Shown: positions 23,636 to 31,399 of the stretch, one piece after another | How the letters are laid out: every line of letters starts with the position of its first letter | How positions within the stretch are numbered: the first letter of the stretch is position 1 | Assembly: GCF_003336425.1 (NCBI RefSeq) | Contig: NZ_QEIO01000042.1 | Location: forward strand, 1 to 38,979 | Length of the DNA stretch: 38,979 bases | From: Marinitenerispora sediminis | Lineage (GTDB): Bacteria > Actinomycetota > Actinomycetes > Streptosporangiales > Streptosporangiaceae | Direction: 5' to 3' | Made by a program: the position numbers and the translations under genes | The notes under the pieces: generated by a model | Database searches by the model: none | The model's input: only the letters and a program-made list of their open reading frames with translations | Told to the model about the DNA's origin: nothing

Positions 23636-24232
23636 ATGACACCACCTTCTGACGAGGGCACCGCCTCGGCCGCCGCGACCGGCACCGGGCATCCGCTCGA
23701 CTCCGGCGTGCGCGAGCGCGCGGCACGGCTGGCCGCGACGCACGTCGCGGTCGGCTTCATGCCGCGCGACAACATCGCCGCCCTGCTGGTCGAGCGCTTC
23801 GGGGACGGCTCTCCGGTCGACGACGGCTGGGCGCGGGAGATCGTCGACTCCCTGTGGGAGGGCGAACCCGACCCGGCCCCGGCCGACCTGCCCGGCTGGC
23901 AGCGGCTCGCCCGGGCGTTCGAGCGGCTGGACGACGCCGGGATCGTCGCCCGCGGCGACTTCTCCTGCTGCCTGACCTGCGGATCCGGCGAGATCCTCGA
24001 CCTCGCCGGACCCGACACGCGCGGCTTCGTCTTCTACCACATGCAGGACACCGAGGCCGGGATGTACTACGGCGGACTCCACCTCGCCTTCGGCGACATC
24101 GCCGGTACCGACGACGGCACGGCAGCCGTCGGACGCGAGGTCGTCGAGGCCGTCACCGCGGCCGGGCTGCCGGTGAGCTGGGACGGAACGCCGCGGTTCC
24201 GCATCGAGGTGGGGCCGCGCGACCTGGAGTGA
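23636..24232 (+). CDS. DUF6891-like protein
   Basis: A 198-residue soluble protein of unknown function. It has an N-terminal helical part (RERAARLAATHVAVGFMPRD) and the pattern FSCCLTCGSGEI, then RGFVFYHMQDTEAG, GGLHLAFGD and a final WDGTPRFRIEV. This resembles the DUF6891 family, in which the CC..CG cluster and the YHxQDTE segment are the conserved core. The cluster of three cysteines (CCLTC) could bind metal. No ribosome binding site is apparent; CATCAT ending 6 nt before the ATG could be a weak -10 for a leaderless message. It is a single-gene unit followed by a GC palindrome. Confidence 0.8.
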   Translation: MTPPSDEGTASAAATGTGHPLDSGVRERAARLAATHVAVGFMPRDNIAALLVERFGDGSPVDDGWAREIVDSLWEGEPDPAPADLPGWQRLARAFERLDDAGIVARGDFSCCLTCGSGEILDLAGPDTRGFVFYHMQDTEAGMYYGGLHLAFGDIAGTDDGTAAVGREVVEAVTAAGLPVSWDGTPRFRIEVGPRDLE

Positions 24233-24239
24233 GCGGGCG

Positions 24240-24253
24240 CCCGCCCGGGCGGG
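24240..24253 (+). terminator. 14-bp GC palindrome after the DUF6891-like gene
   Basis: CCCGCCCGGGCGGG begins 8 nt after the stop codon. The stem would be short and without a spacer loop, so this is a weak terminator candidate. Confidence 0.35.
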
Positions 24254-24309
24254 GTCCGCGGCCGGTGCGCCGACCGAAAAACCGGTGGCCCCGGGGCGGC
24301 CCGGCCGCC

Positions 24310-24315
24310 TAGGGT
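24310..24315 (+). promoter_or_regulatory. -10 TAGGGT of the FAD monooxygenase gene
   Basis: TAGGGT lies 42 nt before the ATG; the implied leader carries GGAGGGGA as ribosome binding site. Confidence 0.45.
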
Positions 24316-24357
24316 CCGCAACGTCGGGTGTCGGCCAGTCCGGGAGGGGAAGCGGCG

Positions 24358-25413
24358 ATGCGGGTCTGCGTCTGCGGAGCGGGGATCGCCGGGCTGGCCC
24401 TGGCGTGGTGGCTGGAGCGCGACGGCCACGACGTCGTCCTCGTGGAGCGGGCGCCGGGACCGCACGGCGCGGGCTACATGCTCGACTGCCGGGGCCCCGG
24501 CTACGAGGCGGTCGAGCGCATGAGGCTCCTCCCGCGGCTGCGGGCGCGCGCCTTCTCCCTCTCCGAACTCGTGTACCACCACGGCGACGGGAGCGTGCGG
24601 GACCGCTTCACCGACGAGGGGCCCGCGGCCGACCGGGTGGTCTCGCTCATGCGGGGCGACCTGGAGGGCATCCTGCTCGGTGCCCTCTCCTCCCGATCGC
24701 CGGTCAGGTACGGCACCGGCGTCGAGGGGTTCACCGAGCACGGCGACGGCCTCGCGGTCGCCCTGACCGACGGCACCGTCGAGGTCGCGGACCTCCTGGT
24801 GGGCGCCGACGGCATCCACTCGCGGGTCCGCGCCCTGGCCTTCGGCGCCGAGGAGCGCTTCATCCGCGACCTCGGGTTCCACACCGCCGCCTATGTGCTC
24901 CACGACTCCGAAACGGCGCGGAGCCTGGGCGACGCGCTGCACATGCTGGACGCCCCGGGCGTGCAGGTCGGCGCCTACCCCCTGGACGGCGGCCGGGTGG
25001 CCACCCTGTTCTCCCACCGCGCCCCCGCCGGCGCGCCGCTGCCCGCCGATCCGCGCGCGCGGTTGCGGCAGGTGTACGGCGGGCTCGGCTGGATCGTCCC
25101 CCGGCTCCTGGAGCGCTGCCCCGAGCCGGCCCAGGTGTACTACGACCGGGTGGCCCAGGTCGAGATGCCGGCCTGGAGCCGCGGCCGGGTGGCGCTGGTG
25201 GGTGACGCCTGCCAGGCGCTGTCGCTGCTCACCGGCCAGGGGGCCGGGATGGCGCTGGCGGGCGCCGAGGCACTGGCCGGGGAGCTGCGCCGCGGTGACG
25301 GGGTCGCGGCCGCGCTCGCCCGCTACGAGGAGCGTGTCCGGCCGGTGGTCCGCAGGCTGCAGGCCGAGGGCCGCGCCGCCGCGGAGGAGTTCGTGCCCGC
25401 CGGCACCCCCTGA
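24358..25413 (+). CDS. FAD-dependent monooxygenase
   Basis: A 351-residue flavoprotein of the class A aromatic hydroxylase (UbiH/PHBH) fold. It begins with the dinucleotide-binding GAGIAGLALAWWLERDGHDV (Rossmann GxGxxG) ending in the acidic VLVERA. The DG motif is LLVGADGIHSRVR (about residue 150), and the GD motif is VALVGDACQALSLLTGQGAG (about 280). These bind FAD and NAD(P)H. The ATG has GGAGGGGA upstream. Related small actinomycete enzymes hydroxylate or epoxidise aromatic, tetracycline-like or other secondary-metabolite substrates; some inactivate antibiotics. No pathway neighbours are present, so the substrate is open. Confidence 0.92.
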   Translation: MRVCVCGAGIAGLALAWWLERDGHDVVLVERAPGPHGAGYMLDCRGPGYEAVERMRLLPRLRARAFSLSELVYHHGDGSVRDRFTDEGPAADRVVSLMRGDLEGILLGALSSRSPVRYGTGVEGFTEHGDGLAVALTDGTVEVADLLVGADGIHSRVRALAFGAEERFIRDLGFHTAAYVLHDSETARSLGDALHMLDAPGVQVGAYPLDGGRVATLFSHRAPAGAPLPADPRARLRQVYGGLGWIVPRLLERCPEPAQVYYDRVAQVEMPAWSRGRVALVGDACQALSLLTGQGAGMALAGAEALAGELRRGDGVAAALARYEERVRPVVRRLQAEGRAAAEEFVPAGTP

Positions 25414-25769
25414 CCCGCGGTGGCCGGAGTTCCATGGGACGGCGCGTGCCGCACCCGGGGCGGCGGCCCGCCCGCGAGCGAGGGCGAGGAGCGTGAGCCG
25501 GTCCCCGGGCGACCCGCAGCGTCCCGGGGTGCCGGTTCCGACCTCGTCGCCCCGGGTTCTAGCACCGGAGGCGGAGCGGGCCGCGGTGGGCGGCCGCTCG
25601 CCGCCCCGCCCCCGGGGCCGCAGTCGTCGGAGGCCGAGCACCGGCCCTGGGCCCGCGACACGGTGCCGTCCCGCAGGCAGCCGCCGCCGTCGGCCTCGCC
25701 CCTCACCCCCCGGTCGGCAGGCCGGACGCGCCGTGCCTGGACCGCGCACCCGCCCGGTGCCGCCCTGGC
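25414..25769. other. Intergenic region with no recognisable gene
   Basis: About 355 nt of GC-rich sequence after the monooxygenase gene. No family motif appears in any frame. Confidence 0.45.
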
Positions 25770-25775
25770 TAGGAT
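25770..25775 (+). promoter_or_regulatory. -10 TAGGAT of the EamA transporter transcript
   Basis: TAGGAT is followed by 6 nt (CATCGG) and a GTG at 25782, so transcription would start at or next to the upstream ORF. Confidence 0.5.
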
Positions 25776-25781
25776 CATCGG

Positions 25782-25835
25782 GTGATCACGCCTCCCTCGC
25801 ACGTCCTCCCCGGCCCGGCGGCCCGCCGTGGGTGA
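25782..25835 (+). CDS. Predicted 17-codon leaderless upstream ORF overlapping the EamA gene start
   Basis: GTG at 25782 to TGA at 25833-25835 would encode MITPPSHVLPGPAARRG. It begins 6 nt behind a TAGGAT -10 and has no ribosome binding site. Its last codons overlap the GTG start (25828) of the EamA transporter, which itself has no ribosome binding site. Terminating ribosomes could therefore reinitiate on the transporter. Pro-Pro (residues 4-5) could slow ribosomes. The peptide is predicted only; alternatively it is simply a longer 5' leader. Confidence 0.4.
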   Translation: MITPPSHVLPGPAARRG

Positions 25836-26790
25836 GACCGCCACCCGGCACCGCGCCTCCGGGCTCGGCTTCGCGCTCGCCTCCGCCCTCGCCTTCGGGG
25901 GTTCGGGCCCCTTCGCCCGGCCGCTGATCGACGCGGGCGTGGACCCGCTCCAGGTCACCTGGCTGCGGGTGGCCGGTGCCGCCCTGCTGCTGCTCCCGCT
26001 CGCGGTCCGGCACCGCCGCGTCCTGCGCACGCACCCCTGGCTCCTGCTCGCCTACGGCGCGTTCCCCATGGCCGGCGTGCAGGCGTTCTACTTCGCCGCG
26101 ATCTCCCGGATCCCGGTCGGCGTGGCGCTGCTCATCGAGTTCCTCGGCCCCATCCTCGTGCTGGCCTGGATCCGGCTGGTCCGCCGGCAGCGCATCCCGC
26201 GCGCCGCCGCCGTGGGCGTGGCGCTGGCGCTCGCCGGCCTCGCCTGCCTCGTGGAGGTGTGGGCAGGGGTACGGCTCGACCCGATCGGGCTGGCGCTCGC
26301 CCTGGGGGCGGCGGTCTGCCAGGCCGGGTACTTCCTGCTCTCCGACGCCGCCGGGGACGAGGTCGACCCGCTCGCCGTCATCTCCTACGGCGCCCTGGTC
26401 GCCGCCGCGATCATCACCGTCATCGCCCGGCCCTGGACGCTGCCGTGGCCGCTGCTCGCCGGCGAGGTGGAGCTCGCGGGCGTCAGCACCTCGGCGCTGG
26501 TCTCGGTGGGATGGCTGGCGCTGGTCTCCACCGCCGTGGCCTACGTGACCGGGGTGGCAGGCGTCCGCCGCCTCTCGCCGGGGGTGGCCGGCGCGGTGGC
26601 CTACCTGGAGGTGGTGACCGGGATCGTTCTGGCGTGGCTGATGCTGGGGGAGGCCCTGACCCCGGCGCAGACGGCGGGCGCGGTCATCGTGGTGGCGGGT
26701 GCCTTCATCGGGCAGAGCGCCGTGGGCGGCTCCGGCGACGCTCCCGCCCGCGCCGACACGGCCGCGGACCGCGCCCGGACCGGGGCCTGA
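25828..26790 (+). CDS. EamA/DMT-family transporter
   Basis: A 320-residue inner-membrane protein with 10 predicted helices in two EamA repeats. The first starts GLGFALASALAFGGSGPFARPLIDAG, cut here to ASALAFGGSGPFARP as the key motif; the second ends AYLEVVTGIVLAWLMLGEAL, the typical EamA close. RhtA-like members export amino acids or related metabolites. The GTG at 25828 opens directly before helix 1, but no Shine-Dalgarno sequence precedes it; translation may depend on the overlapping upstream ORF. The C-terminal tail is soluble and Ala/Arg-rich. No partner gene follows; the next 300 nt lead into a decayed transposase. Confidence 0.88.
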   Translation: MGETATRHRASGLGFALASALAFGGSGPFARPLIDAGVDPLQVTWLRVAGAALLLLPLAVRHRRVLRTHPWLLLAYGAFPMAGVQAFYFAAISRIPVGVALLIEFLGPILVLAWIRLVRRQRIPRAAAVGVALALAGLACLVEVWAGVRLDPIGLALALGAAVCQAGYFLLSDAAGDEVDPLAVISYGALVAAAIITVIARPWTLPWPLLAGEVELAGVSTSALVSVGWLALVSTAVAYVTGVAGVRRLSPGVAGAVAYLEVVTGIVLAWLMLGEALTPAQTAGAVIVVAGAFIGQSAVGGSGDAPARADTAADRARTGA

Positions 26791-27087
26791 GTCGTCCGGC
26801 CGGAAGGTCGGCAGCTCCCGGCTCTGTTCCGGCACCGAAGGCAGCCGGAGTGCGGCCGGACGCGACGCTCGGTCTGCCGGGCGCGGACCGGGGTGGACCC
26901 CGGTCAAGGGGCTCGTCGTCGGGAGAGATGACGACGAACGCGCTGCCGGGCGGTTCAGGTCCTCGTGCGTCCTCGGCGCGGCGGCCGCCCTCGGTACCCG
27001 GTCTCAAGCCTGTTCTTGAAGGGGCTGCGGGGCGGGCCAGTGCTCGGGAAGCGTGGGGTGACGGGTCCGACGCCGGGGGCTCACTGA

Positions 27088-27540
27088 CGCCGGATGGGAC
27101 CTGCTGGGACCTGCCCGAGCACTTCGGGCTCCGGAAGACCGTTGCCGGGCGGCAGCGCGCTGGTCGCTGGACGGGAGCGCGGGGACGCCATCGCCGAGCG
27201 GCCGCGTGTCGGCGCCGCCGTCGGCGAACCCCTCGGCGCCGGCATCGACTCCGCCATGGTGCTCGCCCGCCACCGCATGTTCGCCGCGCTGCCGCGCGGG
27301 GCCGATCCCGCACGGCCGCCCGACCGGCTGCTCGGCGGCAAGGCCTGCTCCTTGACCGCGATCCGCGCCCGCCCGCGCTCCCGCGACATCGCGGCGACCA
27401 GAACGAGGACCGCCGCGGACGCTGTTCTTCGGGGTGGTAGGCCGCTGGCCTTCGTCCGGGAGGCCTACCAGGGCCGCACCACCGCCGAACAGGCACTCAA
27501 CCTGCTCGGAGCCGGGCGGTGGCGGCCAGGCAGCCCACGA
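27088..27540 (+). mobile_element. Decayed IS5-family transposase
   Basis: One frame contains CWDLPEHFGLRKTVAGR (27103-27153 region), matching the GTxWRDLPExFGxWKTVYxR block of IS5/IS427-type transposases. Another frame, shifted by one register, contains RLLGGKACSLTAIRARPRSR (like RLLGDKAYSSRAIR), then GGRPLAFVREAYQGRTTAEQ and ALNLLGAGRW (like YKGRNVVERCFNxLKQWR). The parts are in the right order but separated by a frameshift, internal losses and altered catalytic residues (DKAYS became GKACS). Terminal inverted repeats were not found by eye. It is an inactive remnant. Confidence 0.8.
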
Positions 27541-27613
27541 GGGCCGCGGTGACGCGACCGCCCCACTCGCCGCCAACCGGGTCCGGCTCCGCGGCCTCGC
27601 CCGTCCGCAGAAC

Positions 27614-27635
27614 ACCGCCTAGTAACCGCCTAGTA
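27614..27635. repeat. Tandem 11-bp duplication
   Basis: ACCGCCTAGTA occurs twice head to tail (27614-27624, 27625-27635). The second copy contains the stop codon and the last codons of the minus-strand gene that follows. It lies just past the transposase remnant, so it may reflect slippage or repair at the site. Confidence 0.9.
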
Positions 27636-28181
27636 GGCGTACGGCAGGGCCCCAGTGAAGGCGGTCTCGAACCACGCGTTGGCGGAGAGGTGGGCGAGGT
27701 AGCGCCCATCGGTGACCTCCAGCTCGAAGTCGGCGTCCGGCCAGGCTTCGTCGTCGGTGAGGTCGAACGACGCGATGACGCCGCTCGTCCGCCGGACGAA
27801 TTCGCCGGCATCGGGCTTGAGGGAGAGGTAGCGGCTCCGCTCGTCCTTTCCGCCTCCGACTACCTGGCCCGCGTAGACGTCGCTGGCCCTGGCCCGCGGC
27901 TCGCGCACCTCCAGTGTGTCGTCCCGCAGGAGGTAGCCGGCGGAGTCCACACGGACGTCGCGGCCGAGGAGGAGCCCCCACAGCTCCGCGAACTCGGCCT
28001 CCGTCTCGGGGGACAGGGGGGCGTTGGCCACCCACGCGCTGCGCCACGCGTCCAGGATGAGCTGCAACCCGAACTCGGGAAGGTGCCCGCGATGGATCTC
28101 CCCGTCATTGCGGCTGATGACCCCGCCCACGAGCCTCGTCCCCTGACCCGCGTGCAGGAAGACATCGAACATCATCGTCAT
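27630..28181 (-). CDS. Hypothetical protein, leaderless
   Basis: A 183-residue soluble protein I cannot assign. It opens MTMMFDVFLHAGQGTRLVGG, has an Arg/Asp-rich middle with LWGLLLGRDVRVDSAGYLLRD and ends DFELEVTDGRYLAHLSANAW. The pattern of strands looks like a small alpha/beta domain, perhaps of an immunity or phage-like type, but no motif is decisive. The ATG at 28181 lies 7 nt behind TAGCAT on the minus strand and has no ribosome binding site, so a leaderless start is favoured over an in-frame ATG at 28211. Its 3' end lies in a tandem 11-bp repeat beside the transposase remnant. Confidence 0.7.
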   Translation of the reverse strand: MTMMFDVFLHAGQGTRLVGGVISRNDGEIHRGHLPEFGLQLILDAWRSAWVANAPLSPETEAEFAELWGLLLGRDVRVDSAGYLLRDDTLEVREPRARASDVYAGQVVGGGKDERSRYLSLKPDAGEFVRRTSGVIASFDLTDDEAWPDADFELEVTDGRYLAHLSANAWFETAFTGALPYAY

Positions 28182-28297
28182 GGCCGGGATGCTAGCCGCC
28201 ATGTCGGACACCGCGGGGTCTGCGCCCGAGGGCGGGTGCCGCTGACACGCGTCACCGGTTCTGGCGATGCCCCTGGGCGGTGCCTGGCCCCCCTCGG

Positions 28298-28624
28298 TCA
28301 GGCCGACGGCCCGTTGCGCTGCCGCCCCGCGGCGCGGGCCGCACGCAGGTGATGGGCCCGCAGCGTGTGCTGGGCGGAGCCGCGGGTGCGCACCGCCTTG
28401 ACCACCGAGTGGGTCCGCTCGACGCGGGCCAGGCGCTGGGAGGTGTCGTCGGCCCGCTCCTCGGCCACGGCGGCGTGCTGGTCCCCCCGTGAGATGGCGT
28501 GGGAAACCTGGTGGCTGAGGTGGTTCAGGTGCTCCTTGATCTTGATGACCTTATCGAGGGTCTGAGGGCCGTAGACGAAGGCGGCGGTGGCCGCGAGGGA
28601 GGAGAAGACGACTCCGATATCCAT
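28298..28624 (-). CDS. Small membrane-anchored coiled-coil protein
   Basis: A 108-residue protein. A short N-terminal hydrophobic segment (MDIGVVFSSLAATAAFVYGP) precedes a long polar helix with heptad-like spacing (LDKVIKIKEHLNHLSHQVSH, later AVAEERADDTSQRLARVERT). The C-terminus is basic. The ATG lies 8 nt behind TAGAGT on the minus strand, which suggests a leaderless transcript. No family is recognised; size and layout recall phage-derived membrane-associated proteins, but that is a guess. Confidence 0.65.
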   Translation of the reverse strand: MDIGVVFSSLAATAAFVYGPQTLDKVIKIKEHLNHLSHQVSHAISRGDQHAAVAEERADDTSQRLARVERTHSVVKAVRTRGSAQHTLRAHHLRAARAAGRQRNGPSA

Positions 28625-28656
28625 GGGCCAGCACTCTAGGACACACGGCCCGCGTC

Positions 28657-28675
28657 CCGGCCCGCCGCGGGCCGG
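28657..28675 (-). terminator. Hairpin downstream of the amino-acid permease
   Basis: CCGGCCCG (28657-28664) pairs with CGGGCCGG (28668-28675) around CCG. It lies past the permease stop on the minus strand and just before the promoter of the small coiled-coil gene. Confidence 0.55.
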
Positions 28676-28784
28676 CGTACCGCGGAACCGGCCGCCGACG
28701 CCCCTCCGCCCCGGCTCCGCGCCTGAGCGGCGACGGGGGCGCCGACCACGGCCGACGCCCCTCCGCTCCGGTCGGCGGGCCGGC

Positions 28785-30233
28785 TCACCCCGCGCCGGGG
28801 TCGCGGCCCGGCTCCAGCGCCTGGTCGCTGACCGGCGTGCGGCCGAGGCGGCGGCGCAGCTCGTAGCCCACGAGGACCGCGGCCACGCTCGCCAGGGTGG
28901 CCAGCAGCGGCATTCGCTGCTCCGGCAGGAACGCCATCGCGACCAGCACGACCAGCAGCCCGGCGAGCGTCAGCCACGACAGGTACGGGAATCCCCACAT
29001 CCGGAACGTGAGAAGCTCCGGCGACTCCCGGCGCAGCAGCGCCCCCATCCGCAGGTGGGACACCATGATGGTGATGAAGAGGATGAGGAGGATCGCCCCG
29101 ATCGACGCGACCAGGAACGCGAACACCGTGTCGGGCCACAGGTAGTTGCCGATCACCGACAGGTACCCCACCACGGTGCCCAGCAGGATCGCCCGGGTCG
29201 GCACGCCGCGCCGGTTGACCGCCGCCAGCGCGCGGGGCGCGTCCCCCTGCCGGGTGAGCACGTGCAGCATGCGCGAGGAGGTGTACATCGCGGCGTTGAG
29301 CACGCTCAGCACCGCGACGAGCACCACGATCTCCATGATGAGCGGCGCCGCCGGCACCCCCACCGCCTCCATCACCGACACGAACGGGCTCGTCACCAGG
29401 TCGGTGGAGTTCCACGGCAGCACCGCCACCACGACGAGGATGGACGCCACGTAGAACAGCGCGATGCGCCACAGCACGCTGGTGGTGGCGCGGGCCACCC
29501 CCGCCTCGGGCTCGGCGCTCTCGCCGGCGGCGATCGTGACGATCTCCACCCCGCCGAACGAGAACAGCACCACGACCGTGGCGGCGCCCACCGCGACCCA
29601 GCCGTTGGGGGCGAACCCGCCGTGCTGCCAGAGGTTCGCGACGCTCATGCCGTCCGTGCCGGGCCACAGGCCCACCGCGAACAGGCCGCCCAGGACCAGG
29701 AACACCACGATGGTCGCGATCTTCACCAGCGAGAACAGCGACTCCGTCTCACCGAACACCCGCACCGACACCAGGTTCGCCGCGGTCATGACCAGCAGCA
29801 GCCCCAGCGAGAGCAGCCACCCGGGCGCGGGCACCCACTGCGCCAGGATCGCGGCGCCGGCCACCGCCTCGGCCGCGACCAGCACGCTGTACAGCCACCA
29901 GTACAGCCAGCCGATGCAGAACCCGGCGCGGGGCCCCAGCGCCAGGCGGGCGTAGTCGGAGAAGGCGCCGGCGGCCGGACGGGCGACCACCATCTCGCCC
30001 AAGGCGCGCAGAGTGCACAGCACCAGGACGCCGGCGAGGAGGTAGGAGACGACGGCCGCCGGCCCGGCGGCGTTGATCACGGCACCGGAGCCGACGAAGA
30101 GTCCGGCGCCGACCGAGCCGCCGATGGCGATCATCGTCATGTGGCGGCGGCGCAGACCCTGCGCCAGACCGGACGCCGGGGTGGTACGGGAGGCCGCCTT
30201 CGAAGGCGGCGTGGCATGCGGGTTCACGCCCAT
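28785..30233 (-). CDS. Amino-acid permease (APC superfamily, AAT family)
   Basis: A 482-residue transporter with 12 hydrophobic segments. The first is IAIGGSVGAGLFVGSGAVI, the standard GGxIGxGLFxGSG substrate-binding motif, followed by GEMVVARPAAGAFSDYAR and SFGGVEIVTIAAGESAEP in helix 6. It resembles GabP/AroP/CycA-type proton symporters. The ATG at 30233 has TAGCCT only 2 nt upstream on the minus strand; the GTG at 30227 is 8 nt behind the same box and is a plausible leaderless start. An 18-bp perfect palindrome lies inside the first codons (30193-30210). Substrate amino acid unknown. No partner enzyme is adjacent. Confidence 0.9.
   Translation of the reverse strand: MGVNPHATPPSKAASRTTPASGLAQGLRRRHMTMIAIGGSVGAGLFVGSGAVINAAGPAAVVSYLLAGVLVLCTLRALGEMVVARPAAGAFSDYARLALGPRAGFCIGWLYWWLYSVLVAAEAVAGAAILAQWVPAPGWLLSLGLLLVMTAANLVSVRVFGETESLFSLVKIATIVVFLVLGGLFAVGLWPGTDGMSVANLWQHGGFAPNGWVAVGAATVVVLFSFGGVEIVTIAAGESAEPEAGVARATTSVLWRIALFYVASILVVVAVLPWNSTDLVTSPFVSVMEAVGVPAAPLIMEIVVLVAVLSVLNAAMYTSSRMLHVLTRQGDAPRALAAVNRRGVPTRAILLGTVVGYLSVIGNYLWPDTVFAFLVASIGAILLILFITIMVSHLRMGALLRRESPELLTFRMWGFPYLSWLTLAGLLVVLVAMAFLPEQRMPLLATLASVAAVLVGYELRRRLGRTPVSDQALEPGRDPGAG
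30193..30210. repeat. 18-bp perfect palindrome near the permease start
   Basis: GCCGCCTTCGAAGGCGGC is self-complementary and lies 24-41 nt into the permease reading frame. It could be an operator inside the early coding region or an mRNA hairpin that limits translation. Confidence 0.7.
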
Positions 30234-30449
30234 TGAGGCTACGCGGCCCGGAGCGCGCCGCACACGCCAGCTCCCCCGGGACGGCATGCGTGTCGCGGAA
30301 GCTCCGGCCCCGGGCCGCCCGGCGGCGCCGACGCGGCCTTCGCCGCCGGCACGACCGCCCGTTCTGTCGCGATGCTGAGTAGGCGGCCCGATGCCGATCC
30401 CGGCCCTGCCCCGCCCTCCGGACGCTGGCGCCGCCGCCGACTCGTGGAC

Positions 30450-30713
30450 ATGGCAGGCATGCGGAGACGCCTCATGGATGTCGGACTCGACCTGGTGCTC
30501 GCCCCGGAGCGCACGCTGCGTGAGGAAAGGACCGTCAGCGTCGTGGTACCGGCGCGCAACGAGCAGGAGACCTGAGCCGAGGTCGTCGAGGCCGCTCGCA
30601 CGAGCCTCGTCCTCCTCGACGTCCCGGGCGAGGTCGTCGTGAGCGCCAGCGGGTGCGACGACGGCACCGCGGCGGGTGAAGAGGTCCGTCTGGGGCGCCG
30701 CGCAGGCAGCGGA
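30450..30713 (+). pseudogene. GT2 glycosyltransferase broken by a TGA
   Basis: The frame reads MAGMRRRLMDVGLDLVLAPE, then ERTVSVVVPARNEQET, a stop TGA (30573-30575), then AEVVEAARTSLVLLDVPGEV and VVVSASGCDDGTAAG. Joined across the stop, this is the N-terminal GT-A core of a family 2 glycosyltransferase (VSVVVPARNE, then SxDGT), resembling glucosyl-3-phosphoglycerate synthase. Only one codon is damaged, but the protein also ends after about 80 residues where the TetR gene converges. It is a remnant. Confidence 0.78.
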
Positions 30714-30718
30714 GCGGG

Positions 30719-31393
30719 TCAAAGGGAGGCGCGGGCGATGGTGCCTGCGGTGAGGGTGGCCAGCATGTCTTGTAGGGCGGTGACGAAGTCCAGCTTGAAC
30801 GCGGTGAGTGACGGGTCGGCCTGGTAGGCGGCGACCATCGCCTCGGAGGGGTGGGCGTGCGTCCATACGGCACCGATTGCCATGATCACGGCTGCGGTCA
30901 GCCGCGGGGCGTCCTCGCCCAGTTCGGGCAGGTAGCGGCCGGTCAGCGTGGCGATGGCGCCGACGTTGGCCACGGCCGCGCGCTTGTAGCGGGCGGCCAC
31001 CTCGGCGGAGACGTTGTGCTCCAGGACGCCCGCCTGGGAGCTCAGCAGGTCGCACAGAACCCGGCGCTCGGCGAGGGAGCGGGCGACGGCGGCGGCGAAC
31101 TGCTCCGTGCGCCGCTCCACGGACGCCGCCTGGTCGATCCCGGCGTCGAGGAGGGCGGGCAGGTCGGCGATCCACTGCTGCCAGGCGCGGTCCAGCAGCT
31201 CCAGCAGGATCGCTTCGCGGGATTCGAAGTAGCGCAGCACGTTGGACTTCGCCAGCCCGACCCGGCGGCTCAGTTCATTGAGGCTGACGGCACCGGCCGG
31301 CATCTCCTCAAGCATGGCCGCGGTGGTGTCCAGTACTGCCTGGCGCCGGATCTCGCGCTGCTCCTCACTGCGGGCACGCTGGAAGTTCGTCAT
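30719..31393 (-). CDS. TetR-family regulator
   Basis: A 224-residue repressor. The N-terminal HTH is ISLNELSRRVGLAKSNVLRYFESREAILLEL (the recognition core SKSNVLRYFESRE reads AKSNVLRYFESRE, about residues 47-60). The helical C-terminal ligand domain shows no special motif. The ATG lies 6 nt behind TAATAT, so translation is probably leaderless. It is divergent from the SnoaL/SDR/patatin genes, and an inverted repeat lies between the two starts. It probably represses that cassette and itself; the ligand is unknown but may be a lipid, aromatic or polyketide-like molecule. Confidence 0.9.
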   Translation of the reverse strand: MTNFQRARSEEQREIRRQAVLDTTAAMLEEMPAGAVSLNELSRRVGLAKSNVLRYFESREAILLELLDRAWQQWIADLPALLDAGIDQAASVERRTEQFAAAVARSLAERRVLCDLLSSQAGVLEHNVSAEVAARYKRAAVANVGAIATLTGRYLPELGEDAPRLTAAVIMAIGAVWTHAHPSEAMVAAYQADPSLTAFKLDFVTALQDMLATLTAGTIARASL

Positions 31394-31399
31394 GCCCTC

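Noticed and set aside
28694-28771. Two copies of GCCGACGCCCCTCCGC 57 nt apart
   Set aside because: Only two copies in a GC-rich intergenic tract; no spacer regularity or mobile-element signs. Not a CRISPR array.
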